Position numbers and translations under genes: made by a program. From Chloroflexota bacterium (GTDB lineage: Bacteria > Chloroflexota > Anaerolineae > Promineifilales > Promineifilaceae), in contig JAGOMA010000020.1 of the NCBI GenBank assembly GCA_017993775.1, positions 35,945 through 99,944 of the forward strand: a stretch of 64,000 nucleotides of DNA. The letters are read 5' to 3'. Within the stretch, counting starts at the first letter, position 1. Every line of letters begins with the position of its first letter. Below, piece after piece: positions 40,441-48,966 of this stretch. The notes under the pieces are model-generated. The model was not told the DNA's origin, ran no database searches, and saw only the letters and a list, made by a program, of their open reading frames with translations.

Positions 40441-41397
40441 ATGACGCAAGAAACGCTACCGGACCAATCCATCGAATTCACTCTGGACGACGTTGTACGC
40501 GGCGACCGGCTGGACCATGCCCTGGCATTGGCGAAACCCGATTTTTCGCGGATGCAGTGGCAGCGGTTGATTCAGGAGAAACGCGTGTCGGTTAACGGCC
40601 GTATCACCACTAAAACCAGCCTGCGCCTAAACGGCGGCGAACAGATAACGGCCGTCATCCCCCCCATCGTCGATACCGGCCTGATCGCCGAAGACATCCC
40701 CCTGGAAATCTGCTACGAAGACCGTGACATCCTCGTCGTCAACAAACCGGCGGGCATGGTCACCCATCCGTCACAGACCGACGAATTGGGCACACTGGTC
40801 AACGCCATCCTCTACCACTACCCCGATCTGGAAGGCATCGGCGGCGAGCGGCGGCCGGGCATTGTACACCGGCTGGACAAACACACCTCCGGCCTGATTG
40901 TCGTGGCCCGCAATGATCGTGCTCTGTGGTTCATGCAAGAGCAGTTCAAAAGACGGACCATTCAGAAAAAATACCTGGCGCTGGTAGAAGGACAAATTCA
41001 ACCCCCGGCGGCTCTCATCGACGCGCCGATTGGCCGCGACCCCAACAATCGCAAAAAGATGGCCGTTATTCCCCCCAACACCTCGGCCATGGCCCGCAGC
41101 GCGCGCACCCGTTACGAAACAGTCACCCGTTTCGATAATTTTTCACTGGTTGCCTGCGCGCCGCTCACCGGGCGGACCCATCAAATACGCGTCCATCTGG
41201 CATACATTGGTTTTCCAATTGTGTGCGACCACATTTACGGCCGTCGCAAAAAATCCTTCGCCGACCTGCGCCGCCATTTTCTTCACGCCGCCGAGCTGAC
41301 CTTCAAACGGCCGTGCGACAACACCGAGCTGACTATCACCGCCGAACTGCCTCCCGAACTGCAAACCATCATCGACTCATTAACAGCCAGCAGCTAG
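40441..41397 (+). CDS. rluD: RluD-family ribosomal pseudouridine synthase
   Basis: A 318-residue enzyme that isomerises uridines in rRNA. Residues 15-75 are an S4 RNA-binding domain (RLDHALALAKPDFSRMQWQRL), then the catalytic domain with the nucleophilic Asp in HRLDKHTSG, RTIQKKYLALV and GRTHQIRVHL. ATG at 40441 follows AGGGGA. The pairing with lspA is typical. Which uridines are modified (RluD type, helix 69 in the family's best-known member) is not certain. Confidence 0.93.
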   Translation: MTQETLPDQSIEFTLDDVVRGDRLDHALALAKPDFSRMQWQRLIQEKRVSVNGRITTKTSLRLNGGEQITAVIPPIVDTGLIAEDIPLEICYEDRDILVVNKPAGMVTHPSQTDELGTLVNAILYHYPDLEGIGGERRPGIVHRLDKHTSGLIVVARNDRALWFMQEQFKRRTIQKKYLALVEGQIQPPAALIDAPIGRDPNNRKKMAVIPPNTSAMARSARTRYETVTRFDNFSLVACAPLTGRTHQIRVHLAYIGFPIVCDHIYGRRKKSFADLRRHFLHAAELTFKRPCDNTELTITAELPPELQTIIDSLTASS

Positions 41398-41399
41398 CG

Positions 41400-44300
41400 C
41401 TATTCTTCGTATCCGTTCAAATTTAAAGGAATGGCAATGTAGAACGTGCTGCCCTGCCCCCGCTTGCTCTGAACCCAGGCCCGGCCGCCATGGCGCTCGG
41501 CAATCGACTTAACAATCGCCAACCCCAGGCCGGATCCCTTTACCTTTTCTGTTCCCCGCTCTTTCACGCGATAAAACCGCTCAAACAAGCGCATCTGGTC
41601 CTGCTCCGGTATGCCCGGCCCATGGTCCGCAACGCTAAAAACCACTTCGGCATTAGCCCGCTCAGCCAATAGTTTCATCACGCCGCTGTCCGGCGCGTAC
41701 TTGATGGCGTTGGTCAGCAAATTAGTCAGTGCCTGCCGCAGCAGAGGTTTGTCGGCAATCAGCACCAACTCTTTCGGCTCAACGCCTACTTCCAATTTGA
41801 TGCCGCTCAGGTGGGCGTGCTGCCAGAATTCTGTGGCCAATTCAGACAGAAGCGGTTCCACCTCAATGGCTTGATTGCGCAGTTTTACGCCCGATTCAAT
41901 CCGCCCTAAATCGAGCAAATCGTTGACCAGTTTGGCCATCTGGTCGATGCCGCCCATGATTTTGTCGACATAATCCTGCTGTTTATCGTTCAGGTCGCCG
42001 ACCATCGGCAGCATGGTGGCATAGCCGCGCATAAAAGTCAGCGGGCTGCGCAAATCGTGCGAAACCGTGCTGACAAAGTCAGATTTCATCGCGTCGATTT
42101 CTTTCAGATGGCTGATGTCATGCAGCACAGCCACGCGGCCCATCACCTGGCCATCGCCGCCAATGATGGTGGAAGTGCTGGTGTAGTACACACGGCCGTC
42201 GGCCAGCGGAATTTCGCGGTTAGGCTGCTGCTCGCCCAGGTTCGACAGCACGGCGACCAGCGGTTCTATGCTAAACACATCGGCGATGGGACGGCCGTTC
42301 ACTTCACTCGCTTTCAACTCAAACAACAATTCCGCCGCCCGATTCACCAACAAAATCCGCTGCGTGCGATCTGTCACTATCACGGCATCCGACGTGCTTT
42401 CCAGCACCGCCGACAGCCGCCGACGGCCGCTTTCGGCCGTGGCATACAGGCGGGCATTATCGACCAATACGGCCGCCTGCCCGGCCAGGGTCTTCAATAA
42501 ATTGTGTTCCGTCGAATCAAAACGATGGGGCGAGCGATACCCCAGCCACAACACACCCTGAAAACGATCCTTGGCATCGAGCGGCAGGGCCATCAGGGCG
42601 GAAACCGGCAAATCCACCTCGTCGCCCAATTGTAACGCGGCGCGAATTTCGGCCGGCGTTTCCAGCAGCAGCTCGGTTTTGCGGCGCAGGGCCTTACGAA
42701 TGGGGCGGTCTAAGGCCGCCATCGTATCCGCCCCCGCGCCCTCTCCATACGTCAGGGGATAACCGCCGCTGGGAGCAGTCACAACTGCCCGCGCCCCAGA
42801 AGCGCCGGTGCCGCGCACCGCGCCGCGCAAAATCGCCGGCAATCCCTGGCCGATGTCCAGGCTGGCGGAAACATCGTGGCTGACGCCCAGCAGCAAAGAA
42901 AGCTCGTTCAGACGCTGCTTGATAGAGCGCTGCATGTGGGCAAACGCTTTGGTAAGCTGCCCGATTTCGTCGTCGCGCTGGTCGGCGGTTTCGGGCCGCC
43001 AGTTGCCGCCCGCAGCCAAAATCTCCGAGGCATTGACCAGTTCGGTGATCGGCCTGGTAATGTCGCGGCCCATGAGGGCGAAGATGATGTAGAAAACGGC
43101 CGTAATCACCAACATCACCAACGCCAACGGCACGCCAATGCTTACCGCCAGGTTCAGCACCGTTTCATAAGGCGCAGTCACCACCACCGTCCAGGGGTGC
43201 GTCTCGCCGCGTACATAATAAACCAGTTCGCGGGCGTTTGTTTGCCCTTCACGCCCCTGATAAGCCACCCCGGGCGGCGTCTCGCCGGTGACAATCTGGC
43301 GGCCAATTTCCTCTGGCAGTCGCCACGTTTGCAACAATTGGGTTGCATCTGCATGGGCCACGATCTGCTCGTTTTCATCCAGCACAAACCCGACGCCGCG
43401 CCCCACCGTGCCTTCCATGCCCACAATCAAATCATTGAGCGACAATGAAGGCACACGCCCCACCAACGCGGCCGCCGGTTCGCCCGACGCTGAAAGCACG
43501 GGCACAACAAAACTCAACACATACTCGTCGCCGGCTGACGAGGCCGTGGCCGTTTCAGATTGATTGGCCTGCAAGGCAGCAGCCACCGCCACTTTTTCCC
43601 GGTCAGAAAGCGTCACCTGGGGTACATCTTCAGGATAAAAGGCGTTGATGGTCTGATCCGCATTTACCAACAAGATGCGGCGATAAAATGGATTGACGCG
43701 GAATAACTGCTGCAAAACTTTTTCCGAATCGGCCGGATTTTCCACCAGCAGTTGGTCATCGTTGTTGTAGAGGGTGAGCAGATTTTGCAGGTTGGCGCGA
43801 AAATCGGGGATTTGGGCGGACACGGTCTGGGCGTCATGGGCCATCTGGTTGACGACCAACCGCGTGGAGACGTTGACGGCGACGTTGTAGACCACAAAAA
43901 CCATCAACGCCAGGACCAATCCCACAAACAACACAAAATTAGCCAGCAGCCGGTAGCGCAGGCTGCGCTGCCAGGGTGTGGGAATCAGCGGTTTGGCGGG
44001 AGGGACCAGCTGGGGCAGGCCCAGCAAGATGAGCATGACGATGATGCCGCCAAGCAGTCCTGCCAGAAACAGGGGGAGCAAATTGGCGGTGGCGGTGGAA
44101 ATGGCCAGGTCTACGGCCGTTAACGTGCTAACCAACCCCGCCGCGCCCACAAACGCTGCCAGGCCAACCGGCAAAGCCATCACCGCCAGACTCAGCGGCC
44201 CGGTGACCACTGGCTGGCGCAGCCAGCGAAACAATCGCCCCTGGTAATGTTGGCGCAAGAAGGCGGAAGCCAGAACGGCCGTCACTCCGCCATGAAAAAT

Positions 44301-44699
44301 GGCGAATATCTGGTGAGTCTGGCCGAGGGCCGTGCCCAGCCCGGTAAACAACCCCACCACCAGAGCGGCTAATGGATTGAGCACAGCGGCGGCCAAAAGG
44401 AGGGGAACGGCCGTAAACGGAACCAACGCCGTCACCGGATTTTGCGCCGCAGCGGCAGGCGCCAACTGGTTTTCAAAGGCTACGGGAAGCGGAAACAACT
44501 GGCTGACAAACAAACCGGCAAGCGATAAAAGAGCGCCCAAGGCCCAATCACGCCGACTAAATTTACGATATTCCGCAGGCAACGCATAAATGATATACGC
44601 CAGTAACCCGACATATAGGAGTAACAAAAGGTATTCAAGTGGGTGGTCCGGCAGCGACAAACGAATTGCCCCTGACGCCCCCCATAACTCTAGAGGCAT
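41400..44699 (-). CDS. Multidomain sensor histidine kinase
   Basis: A 1099-residue membrane kinase. The first about 240 residues contain eight or so hydrophobic helices (MASE-like). A further helix (LLANFVLFVGLVLALMVF) leads to an extracellular Cache-like sensor (about 275-525), then another helix, a HAMP linker (TRPITELVNASEIL), a GAF domain (about 620-760), a PAS domain (LESTSDAVIVTDRTQRILL), HisKA with the phospho-His in STVSHDLRSPLTF near 881, and HATPase_c with NAIKYAPDSG, DHGPGIP and GSGLGLAIVKSI. No receiver domain is attached, and no cognate regulator is adjacent. Ligand unknown. Confidence 0.92.
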   Translation of the reverse strand: MPLELWGASGAIRLSLPDHPLEYLLLLLYVGLLAYIIYALPAEYRKFSRRDWALGALLSLAGLFVSQLFPLPVAFENQLAPAAAAQNPVTALVPFTAVPLLLAAAVLNPLAALVVGLFTGLGTALGQTHQIFAIFHGGVTAVLASAFLRQHYQGRLFRWLRQPVVTGPLSLAVMALPVGLAAFVGAAGLVSTLTAVDLAISTATANLLPLFLAGLLGGIIVMLILLGLPQLVPPAKPLIPTPWQRSLRYRLLANFVLFVGLVLALMVFVVYNVAVNVSTRLVVNQMAHDAQTVSAQIPDFRANLQNLLTLYNNDDQLLVENPADSEKVLQQLFRVNPFYRRILLVNADQTINAFYPEDVPQVTLSDREKVAVAAALQANQSETATASSAGDEYVLSFVVPVLSASGEPAAALVGRVPSLSLNDLIVGMEGTVGRGVGFVLDENEQIVAHADATQLLQTWRLPEEIGRQIVTGETPPGVAYQGREGQTNARELVYYVRGETHPWTVVVTAPYETVLNLAVSIGVPLALVMLVITAVFYIIFALMGRDITRPITELVNASEILAAGGNWRPETADQRDDEIGQLTKAFAHMQRSIKQRLNELSLLLGVSHDVSASLDIGQGLPAILRGAVRGTGASGARAVVTAPSGGYPLTYGEGAGADTMAALDRPIRKALRRKTELLLETPAEIRAALQLGDEVDLPVSALMALPLDAKDRFQGVLWLGYRSPHRFDSTEHNLLKTLAGQAAVLVDNARLYATAESGRRRLSAVLESTSDAVIVTDRTQRILLVNRAAELLFELKASEVNGRPIADVFSIEPLVAVLSNLGEQQPNREIPLADGRVYYTSTSTIIGGDGQVMGRVAVLHDISHLKEIDAMKSDFVSTVSHDLRSPLTFMRGYATMLPMVGDLNDKQQDYVDKIMGGIDQMAKLVNDLLDLGRIESGVKLRNQAIEVEPLLSELATEFWQHAHLSGIKLEVGVEPKELVLIADKPLLRQALTNLLTNAIKYAPDSGVMKLLAERANAEVVFSVADHGPGIPEQDQMRLFERFYRVKERGTEKVKGSGLGLAIVKSIAERHGGRAWVQSKRGQGSTFYIAIPLNLNGYEE

Positions 44700-45016
44700 C
44701 TTGTACCTTTTTTCAGCCGCGTTACTTCCCGCCTGACGTGAAGATAGTTCAAATTGGGGGATGTTTTGATCCCTCAGGTAACTTTACAATAATCATGAGA
44801 TTATAACATGCCCAAATAGCCATCGCAATTGACCGTTAACGATGAACCCCGGCGAGTGTTATAATCTACAAAGGATGGTAACCACACAAGAAATTGGGGA
44901 TTGAAGATTGGGGGTTGTTAGCCTCTCCAATCGCCGAACGCCTGTACCCGTTACATACCTTATTGGCCTGCTGTGTTGCAGCAGATGTGTACGGCAAAGG
45001 GGTAAACAAGAAGCCT
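44700..45016. other. Intergenic region between sensor kinase and nfu-like gene
   Basis: About 317 bases. Visible items are a TATAAT box near 44860 without a clear -35 partner, and at 44890-44937 a heptamer-like run (ATTGGGGATTGAAGATTGGG) with a partial complement (CTCTCCAATCGCC). Nothing else is recognised. Confidence 0.5.
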
Positions 45017-45295
45017 ATGTCTGAATATATTGAAATCGAAACTGAATTTGGCGATGACGGCCGTTCCCTTTTCGTCACCACCAACCTAGCCCTCACCGAC
45101 GGAAACAAGGAAACCTATGCTTCTCTCGATGAAATGGAGGAAGGCTCGCCATTGTCGCAAGCGATCTCGGTCATTGACGGCATTGAGCACCTGACCTTAA
45201 ACGGCCGTGCCCTCACCCTTATCCGCCAACCAGAAGCCCCCTGGCACCACATCGTCGCCGATCTGTCAGCGGTGCTAAAGGACTTTTTTTTGTAG
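45017..45295 (+). CDS. Stand-alone Nfu N-terminal domain protein
   Basis: A 92-residue protein matching the N-terminal domain of Nfu iron-sulfur scaffolds: YASLDEMEEGSPLSQAISVI, DGIEHLTLNGRALTLIRQ and WHHIVADLSAVLKDFF. The C-terminal NifU domain with the CxxC cluster-binding cysteines is absent, and no cysteine is present, so it cannot carry a cluster by itself. It may be an adaptor or targeting module for another Fe-S carrier. The ATG at 45017 is preferred; the longer frame reads repeat-like sequence. Confidence 0.78.
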   Translation: MSEYIEIETEFGDDGRSLFVTTNLALTDGNKETYASLDEMEEGSPLSQAISVIDGIEHLTLNGRALTLIRQPEAPWHHIVADLSAVLKDFFL

Positions 45296-45300
45296 GAAGA

Positions 45301-45366
45301 AAACTGGTTTGTTGCATGGTTTGTTAGCCCACCAACCATCCAGCGAACCAACAAACCATCCAACCT
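45301..45366. repeat. Inverted repeat, GGTTTGTT type
   Basis: GGTTTGTTGCATGGTTTGTT (45306-45325) is matched by AACCAACAAACCATCCAACC downstream, with a partial pairing CACCAACCATCC in between. It occupies the whole space between the Nfu-N and MFS genes. Confidence 0.6.
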
Positions 45367-45371
45367 CCCCC

Positions 45372-46874
45372 ATGCCCCGCAAACCCTCCCCCACCGCCAT
45401 CCTGGCCGTCGTCGCCTTTGGCGTCTTCGTCGCCGCCGACGACCTGACGGTGGTTTCCACCATGCTGCGGCAAATTGTCTTTGATCTGGGCATCCCCCTG
45501 CCCGACGGGCTGGATCAGGCCGCCTGGATTGTCAACGTCTACCTCATCGCCTACGTCGTCGTTATGCCCTTTGTCGGGCGATTAAGCGATTTGATTGGGC
45601 GGCGGGCGGTGTACGTGGGCGCGCTGGCCTTGTTCCTGGCCGGCTCGATTTGGGTTCCGCTGGCAGGCAGTTTTAACAGTTTTTTGGCCGGCAGGGTGCT
45701 AACGGCCGTTGGCGGCGGCGCGATGGTCCCGGTGGGCATGGCCGTGTTGGGCGACGTGTACCCCCGCGACAAACGCGCCACGGCCTTAGGCGCACTGGGA
45801 GCCATCGACACCGCCGGCTGGGTGTGGGGACCGCTGTACGGCGCACTGCTCATTCGTTTTTTAAGCTGGCGCTGGCAGTTCTACCTCAACATCCCCCTGG
45901 CGCTCATCGGCATCGCCGCCGCCTGGTGGGCGCTGGCCGATTTGCCCCGCCCTGCCCGCCAAGAGCGCATCGACTGGTGGGGAACCATCGCCCTCTCCCT
46001 GTCCTTGCTGGCCCTGAACATCGCCCTGCTCAACAGCGGCGACGTGCAAAGCGCCGGCGGTTTTGCCAGCCTTAACGGCGGCCAACCGGCCGTCTCCTGG
46101 CCTTATTACCTGGCTGCCCTGGTTAGTTTCGCCATCTTTTTATTGGTTGAATCGCGCAGCGCCTACCCGCTTATTCCCCTTTCCCTCTTTCGCCGCCGCA
46201 ATTTTGGCACGGCCGTTTTCATCAATTTCCTCACTGGCAGCGTGCTCATCATCGCCATGGTCAACGTGCCGCTGATCGTCAACGTGCTGGCTGTGGAGGT
46301 GGCGGAAGCCGCCCTGATCAGCGGTGGGCTGCTCGGCGGCATGACGCTGGCGATGGCAATTTTTTCGTATGTGGGCGGCCGCCTGACGGAACGCTGGAGC
46401 TACCGGCTGGTGACGCTGCCAGGATTGGCCCTGTGCGCGTTGGGTTTTTACTGGATGGGCAACTGGCAGGCCACAGCCGTTGGCGACCACACCCCGTACG
46501 CACAGATGGCCTGGCAGTTGGTGGTGTTGGGCGTGGGTTTTGGGTTGGTGATTGCGCCGGTGGGCACGGCCGTCATCAACGCCGCCCCCGATGACCAGCG
46601 CGGCGTCGCTTCCAGTCTGGTCATCGTCATGCGCCTCATCGGCATGAGCGTGGGATTGTCCGGCCTGACGGCCTGGGGCCTGCGCCGCTTCGATGTCCTG
46701 CGCACCCAAATCACCCTGCCCGATTTGCCCCTCACCGACCCGGCTTACCAGCAAGCCATCGTCGATGGCCTGACCCACATCACCGTCGCCGTCCTCGCCG
46801 AGACCTTCCTCATTTCCACTCTGCTCGCTGCCCTCGCCTGGCTCATCGCCCTCGCGCTGAAGCCGGACGAGTAG
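45372..46874 (+). CDS. MFS drug exporter, 14-helix DHA2 type
   Basis: A 500-residue permease with about 14 hydrophobic segments. Motif A appears as GRLSDLIGRRAVYVGAL, and the antiporter motif C region is present as GAIDTAGWVWGPLYGALL. DDLTVVSTMLRQI near helix 1 matches the LDxTIVNVALP motif position of DHA2 proteins, with Asp-Asp conserved. It most likely expels drugs or metabolites in exchange for protons. The ATG at 45372 has a weak ribosome site. The TAG stop lies in a heptamer-repeat element (46872-46910). Confidence 0.88.
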   Translation: MPRKPSPTAILAVVAFGVFVAADDLTVVSTMLRQIVFDLGIPLPDGLDQAAWIVNVYLIAYVVVMPFVGRLSDLIGRRAVYVGALALFLAGSIWVPLAGSFNSFLAGRVLTAVGGGAMVPVGMAVLGDVYPRDKRATALGALGAIDTAGWVWGPLYGALLIRFLSWRWQFYLNIPLALIGIAAAWWALADLPRPARQERIDWWGTIALSLSLLALNIALLNSGDVQSAGGFASLNGGQPAVSWPYYLAALVSFAIFLLVESRSAYPLIPLSLFRRRNFGTAVFINFLTGSVLIIAMVNVPLIVNVLAVEVAEAALISGGLLGGMTLAMAIFSYVGGRLTERWSYRLVTLPGLALCALGFYWMGNWQATAVGDHTPYAQMAWQLVVLGVGFGLVIAPVGTAVINAAPDDQRGVASSLVIVMRLIGMSVGLSGLTAWGLRRFDVLRTQITLPDLPLTDPAYQQAIVDGLTHITVAVLAETFLISTLLAALAWLIALALKPDE

Positions 46875-46910
46875 AGATTGGAATTTAGAGACATATCAAT
46901 CTCCAATCAA
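46872..46910. repeat. Heptamer-repeat hairpin, AGAGATTGG type
   Basis: TAGAGATTGGAATTTAGAGA pairs with ATCAATCTCCAATC. It includes the MFS gene stop codon. Confidence 0.65.
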
Positions 46911-46944
46911 AAAAGGCCCGGCAAATTGTGTTTGCCGGGCCTTT
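46911..46944. terminator. Bidirectional rho-independent terminator
   Basis: AAAAGGCCCGGCAAA and TTTGCCGGGCCTTTT form a 15-pair stem with a 5-base loop between the convergent MFS and aspS genes. Confidence 0.92.
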
Positions 46945-46949
46945 TCTCT

Positions 46950-46978
46950 TTACTCTAGCTCTAGCTCTCGCTCTAGCC
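46950..46978. repeat. CTCTAGCT short tandem repeat at the aspS stop
   Basis: CTCTAGCTCTAGCTCTCGCT units of 6 bases; the minus-strand TAG stop of aspS (46973-46975) lies in the last unit. Confidence 0.65.
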
Positions 46979-48757
46979 TTTCGGCTTGTCGCGCAGGGCC
47001 AGGGCGATTTGCAATTCGTTTAGCTGCTTCTGGGCCACTTCCGACGGCGTGTCGGACATGAGGTCGGTGGCCTGGGCGGTCTTGGGGAAGGCCATCACTT
47101 CGCGGATATTGGGTTCGCCGGCCATCAGGGCCACCAGCCGGTCGATGCCAGGGGCGATGCCGCCATGGGGCGGCGCGCCGTACTCAAAGGCTTCCAACAT
47201 GTGGCCGAACTGGTCCATCGCCTCCTCGAACGAGAAGCCGATGAGTTCCATGATTTTGCGCTGTAACGGCCGTTCATGGATTCTGATACTCCCGCCAGCC
47301 ACCTCAAACCCGTTGCACACCAGATCATACTGCTCGCTCAACACTGAGCCGGGGTCGGTGTCCAGCAGCGGGATTTGCTCCCGCTTCGGTGCGGTAAACA
47401 TGTGATGGCTGGGCGCGTAATGGCCGTCCTCCAGATGCTCCTCGAACAGTGGAAAGTCAACCACCCAGCAAAAGGCCAGCGTACTGGTGTTCTTCAGTCC
47501 CAGGCGCGTGCCCATCTCGTCGCGCAGCGCGCCCAGCACGCTGTAGACCACATACTTCACGTCGCTGGCGAACAGCAGCAGGTCGCCCGGTTGGGCGTTC
47601 AGGCGCTCGGTCAGGGCGATGAGTTGATCGACGGTGAAGAACTTGGTGATGAAGCCCTTCATTTCGCCCGTTTCGGGGTCCAGGGCCATGGTCGCCAGCC
47701 CCTTCGCGCCGTTGGCTTTGGCGATTTCTTCCAATTCGCCAATTTCTTTGCGGCTGTAGCTGCCCGCGCCGGGCACGCAGATGGCCTTCACCGGATGGCC
47801 GGCAGCCACGTTTTCGGCGAAGACTTTAAAGGCGCTGCTACCGGCGATGTCGGACACGTCTACCAGTTCCAGACCGTAGCGAATGTCTGGGCGGTCTGTG
47901 CCGAAGCGCTCCATGGCCTCACGGTGGCTGAGGCGGGGAAAAACGTCGTGGGCCAACGGGACGAGGCTGGTGTGCTTGACCATGCCCACCATCAGGCCTT
48001 CGATGAGGTCGAGGATGTCATCGCGCTCGACGAAAGACATTTCCATGTCTAGTTGGGTGAATTCCGGCTGGCGGTCGGCGCGCAGGTCTTCGTCGCGGAA
48101 GCAGCGGGCGATCTGGAAGTAGCGCTCGTAACCGGCGACCATGAGAAGCTGCTTGAGCTGCTGCGGGCTTTGCGGCAGGGCGTAGAATTTGCCGGGATGG
48201 ACACGGCTGGGAACCAGATAATCGCGCGCGCCTTCGGGCGTGGATTTGAAGAGGATGGGGGTTTCGATTTCGATGAAGTTCCGTTCGTCCAGATAATCGC
48301 GGATGAATTTGACGGCGCGGTGGCGGATCATCAGGTTGCGCTGCATTTTTTCGCGGCGCAGGTCCAGGTAGCGGAATTTCAGGCGCAGGGTTTCGTCCAC
48401 CACCTCATCGCGGTCGATGAGGAAGGGGGGCGTTTTGGCCGGATTGAGCACAGTCACGGAGTCGGCCAGGATTTCAATGTCGCCGGTGACCAGACCAGGG
48501 TTTTCTAACCCGTCGGGGCGGCGGGAGACTTCGCCGGTAACTTGCAGCACGTATTCGCTGCGCACCTGCTGGGCCAGATTGAAGGCTTCTTGGGAACGGC
48601 CGGAATTGACGACGACCTGGGTTTTGCCGTCGCGGTCGCGCAGGTCGATGAAGATGACGCCGCCCATGTCGCGGCGGCGGTTGACCCAACCAGCCAGGGT
48701 CACAGTTTGTCCGATATGGTCGGCGCGTAGTTCGCCACATGAATGTGTTTTTAGCAT
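46973..48757 (-). CDS. aspS: Aspartyl-tRNA synthetase
   Basis: A 594-residue class IIb synthetase of the bacterial type, with OB anticodon domain (about 1-105; TVTLAGWVNRRRDMGGVIF), the class II catalytic core, and the bacterial GAD insertion (about 290-420). Motif 2 is YFQIARCFRDEDLRADRQPEF and motif 3 is GIAPGIDRLVALM. Length is normal for the bacterial form. The ATG at 48757 follows AGGAAGG. The anticodon-domain residue pattern that separates discriminating from Asp/Asn non-discriminating forms was not resolved, so it may also serve tRNA-Asn. Confidence 0.97.
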   Translation of the reverse strand: MLKTHSCGELRADHIGQTVTLAGWVNRRRDMGGVIFIDLRDRDGKTQVVVNSGRSQEAFNLAQQVRSEYVLQVTGEVSRRPDGLENPGLVTGDIEILADSVTVLNPAKTPPFLIDRDEVVDETLRLKFRYLDLRREKMQRNLMIRHRAVKFIRDYLDERNFIEIETPILFKSTPEGARDYLVPSRVHPGKFYALPQSPQQLKQLLMVAGYERYFQIARCFRDEDLRADRQPEFTQLDMEMSFVERDDILDLIEGLMVGMVKHTSLVPLAHDVFPRLSHREAMERFGTDRPDIRYGLELVDVSDIAGSSAFKVFAENVAAGHPVKAICVPGAGSYSRKEIGELEEIAKANGAKGLATMALDPETGEMKGFITKFFTVDQLIALTERLNAQPGDLLLFASDVKYVVYSVLGALRDEMGTRLGLKNTSTLAFCWVVDFPLFEEHLEDGHYAPSHHMFTAPKREQIPLLDTDPGSVLSEQYDLVCNGFEVAGGSIRIHERPLQRKIMELIGFSFEEAMDQFGHMLEAFEYGAPPHGGIAPGIDRLVALMAGEPNIREVMAFPKTAQATDLMSDTPSEVAQKQLNELQIALALRDKPKG

Positions 48758-48966
48758 GATTTCCTTCCTCACGAATCAGGGCGCAGTGGACTGCGCCCTG
48801 TAAAAGTAAGGGCATTTTATCATGGGGCCAAGGTGGTAACAAGACTTCTCTTCATTTGCGCTGCGAGGAACTTGAATGTGTGGGGAGATTGATCCAATCT
48901 AGGAAGATTGGTCCAATCTGGGAGGGGGCACTGTCTCATTTTGGTGCGTTTGCGTATAATCTGGTT

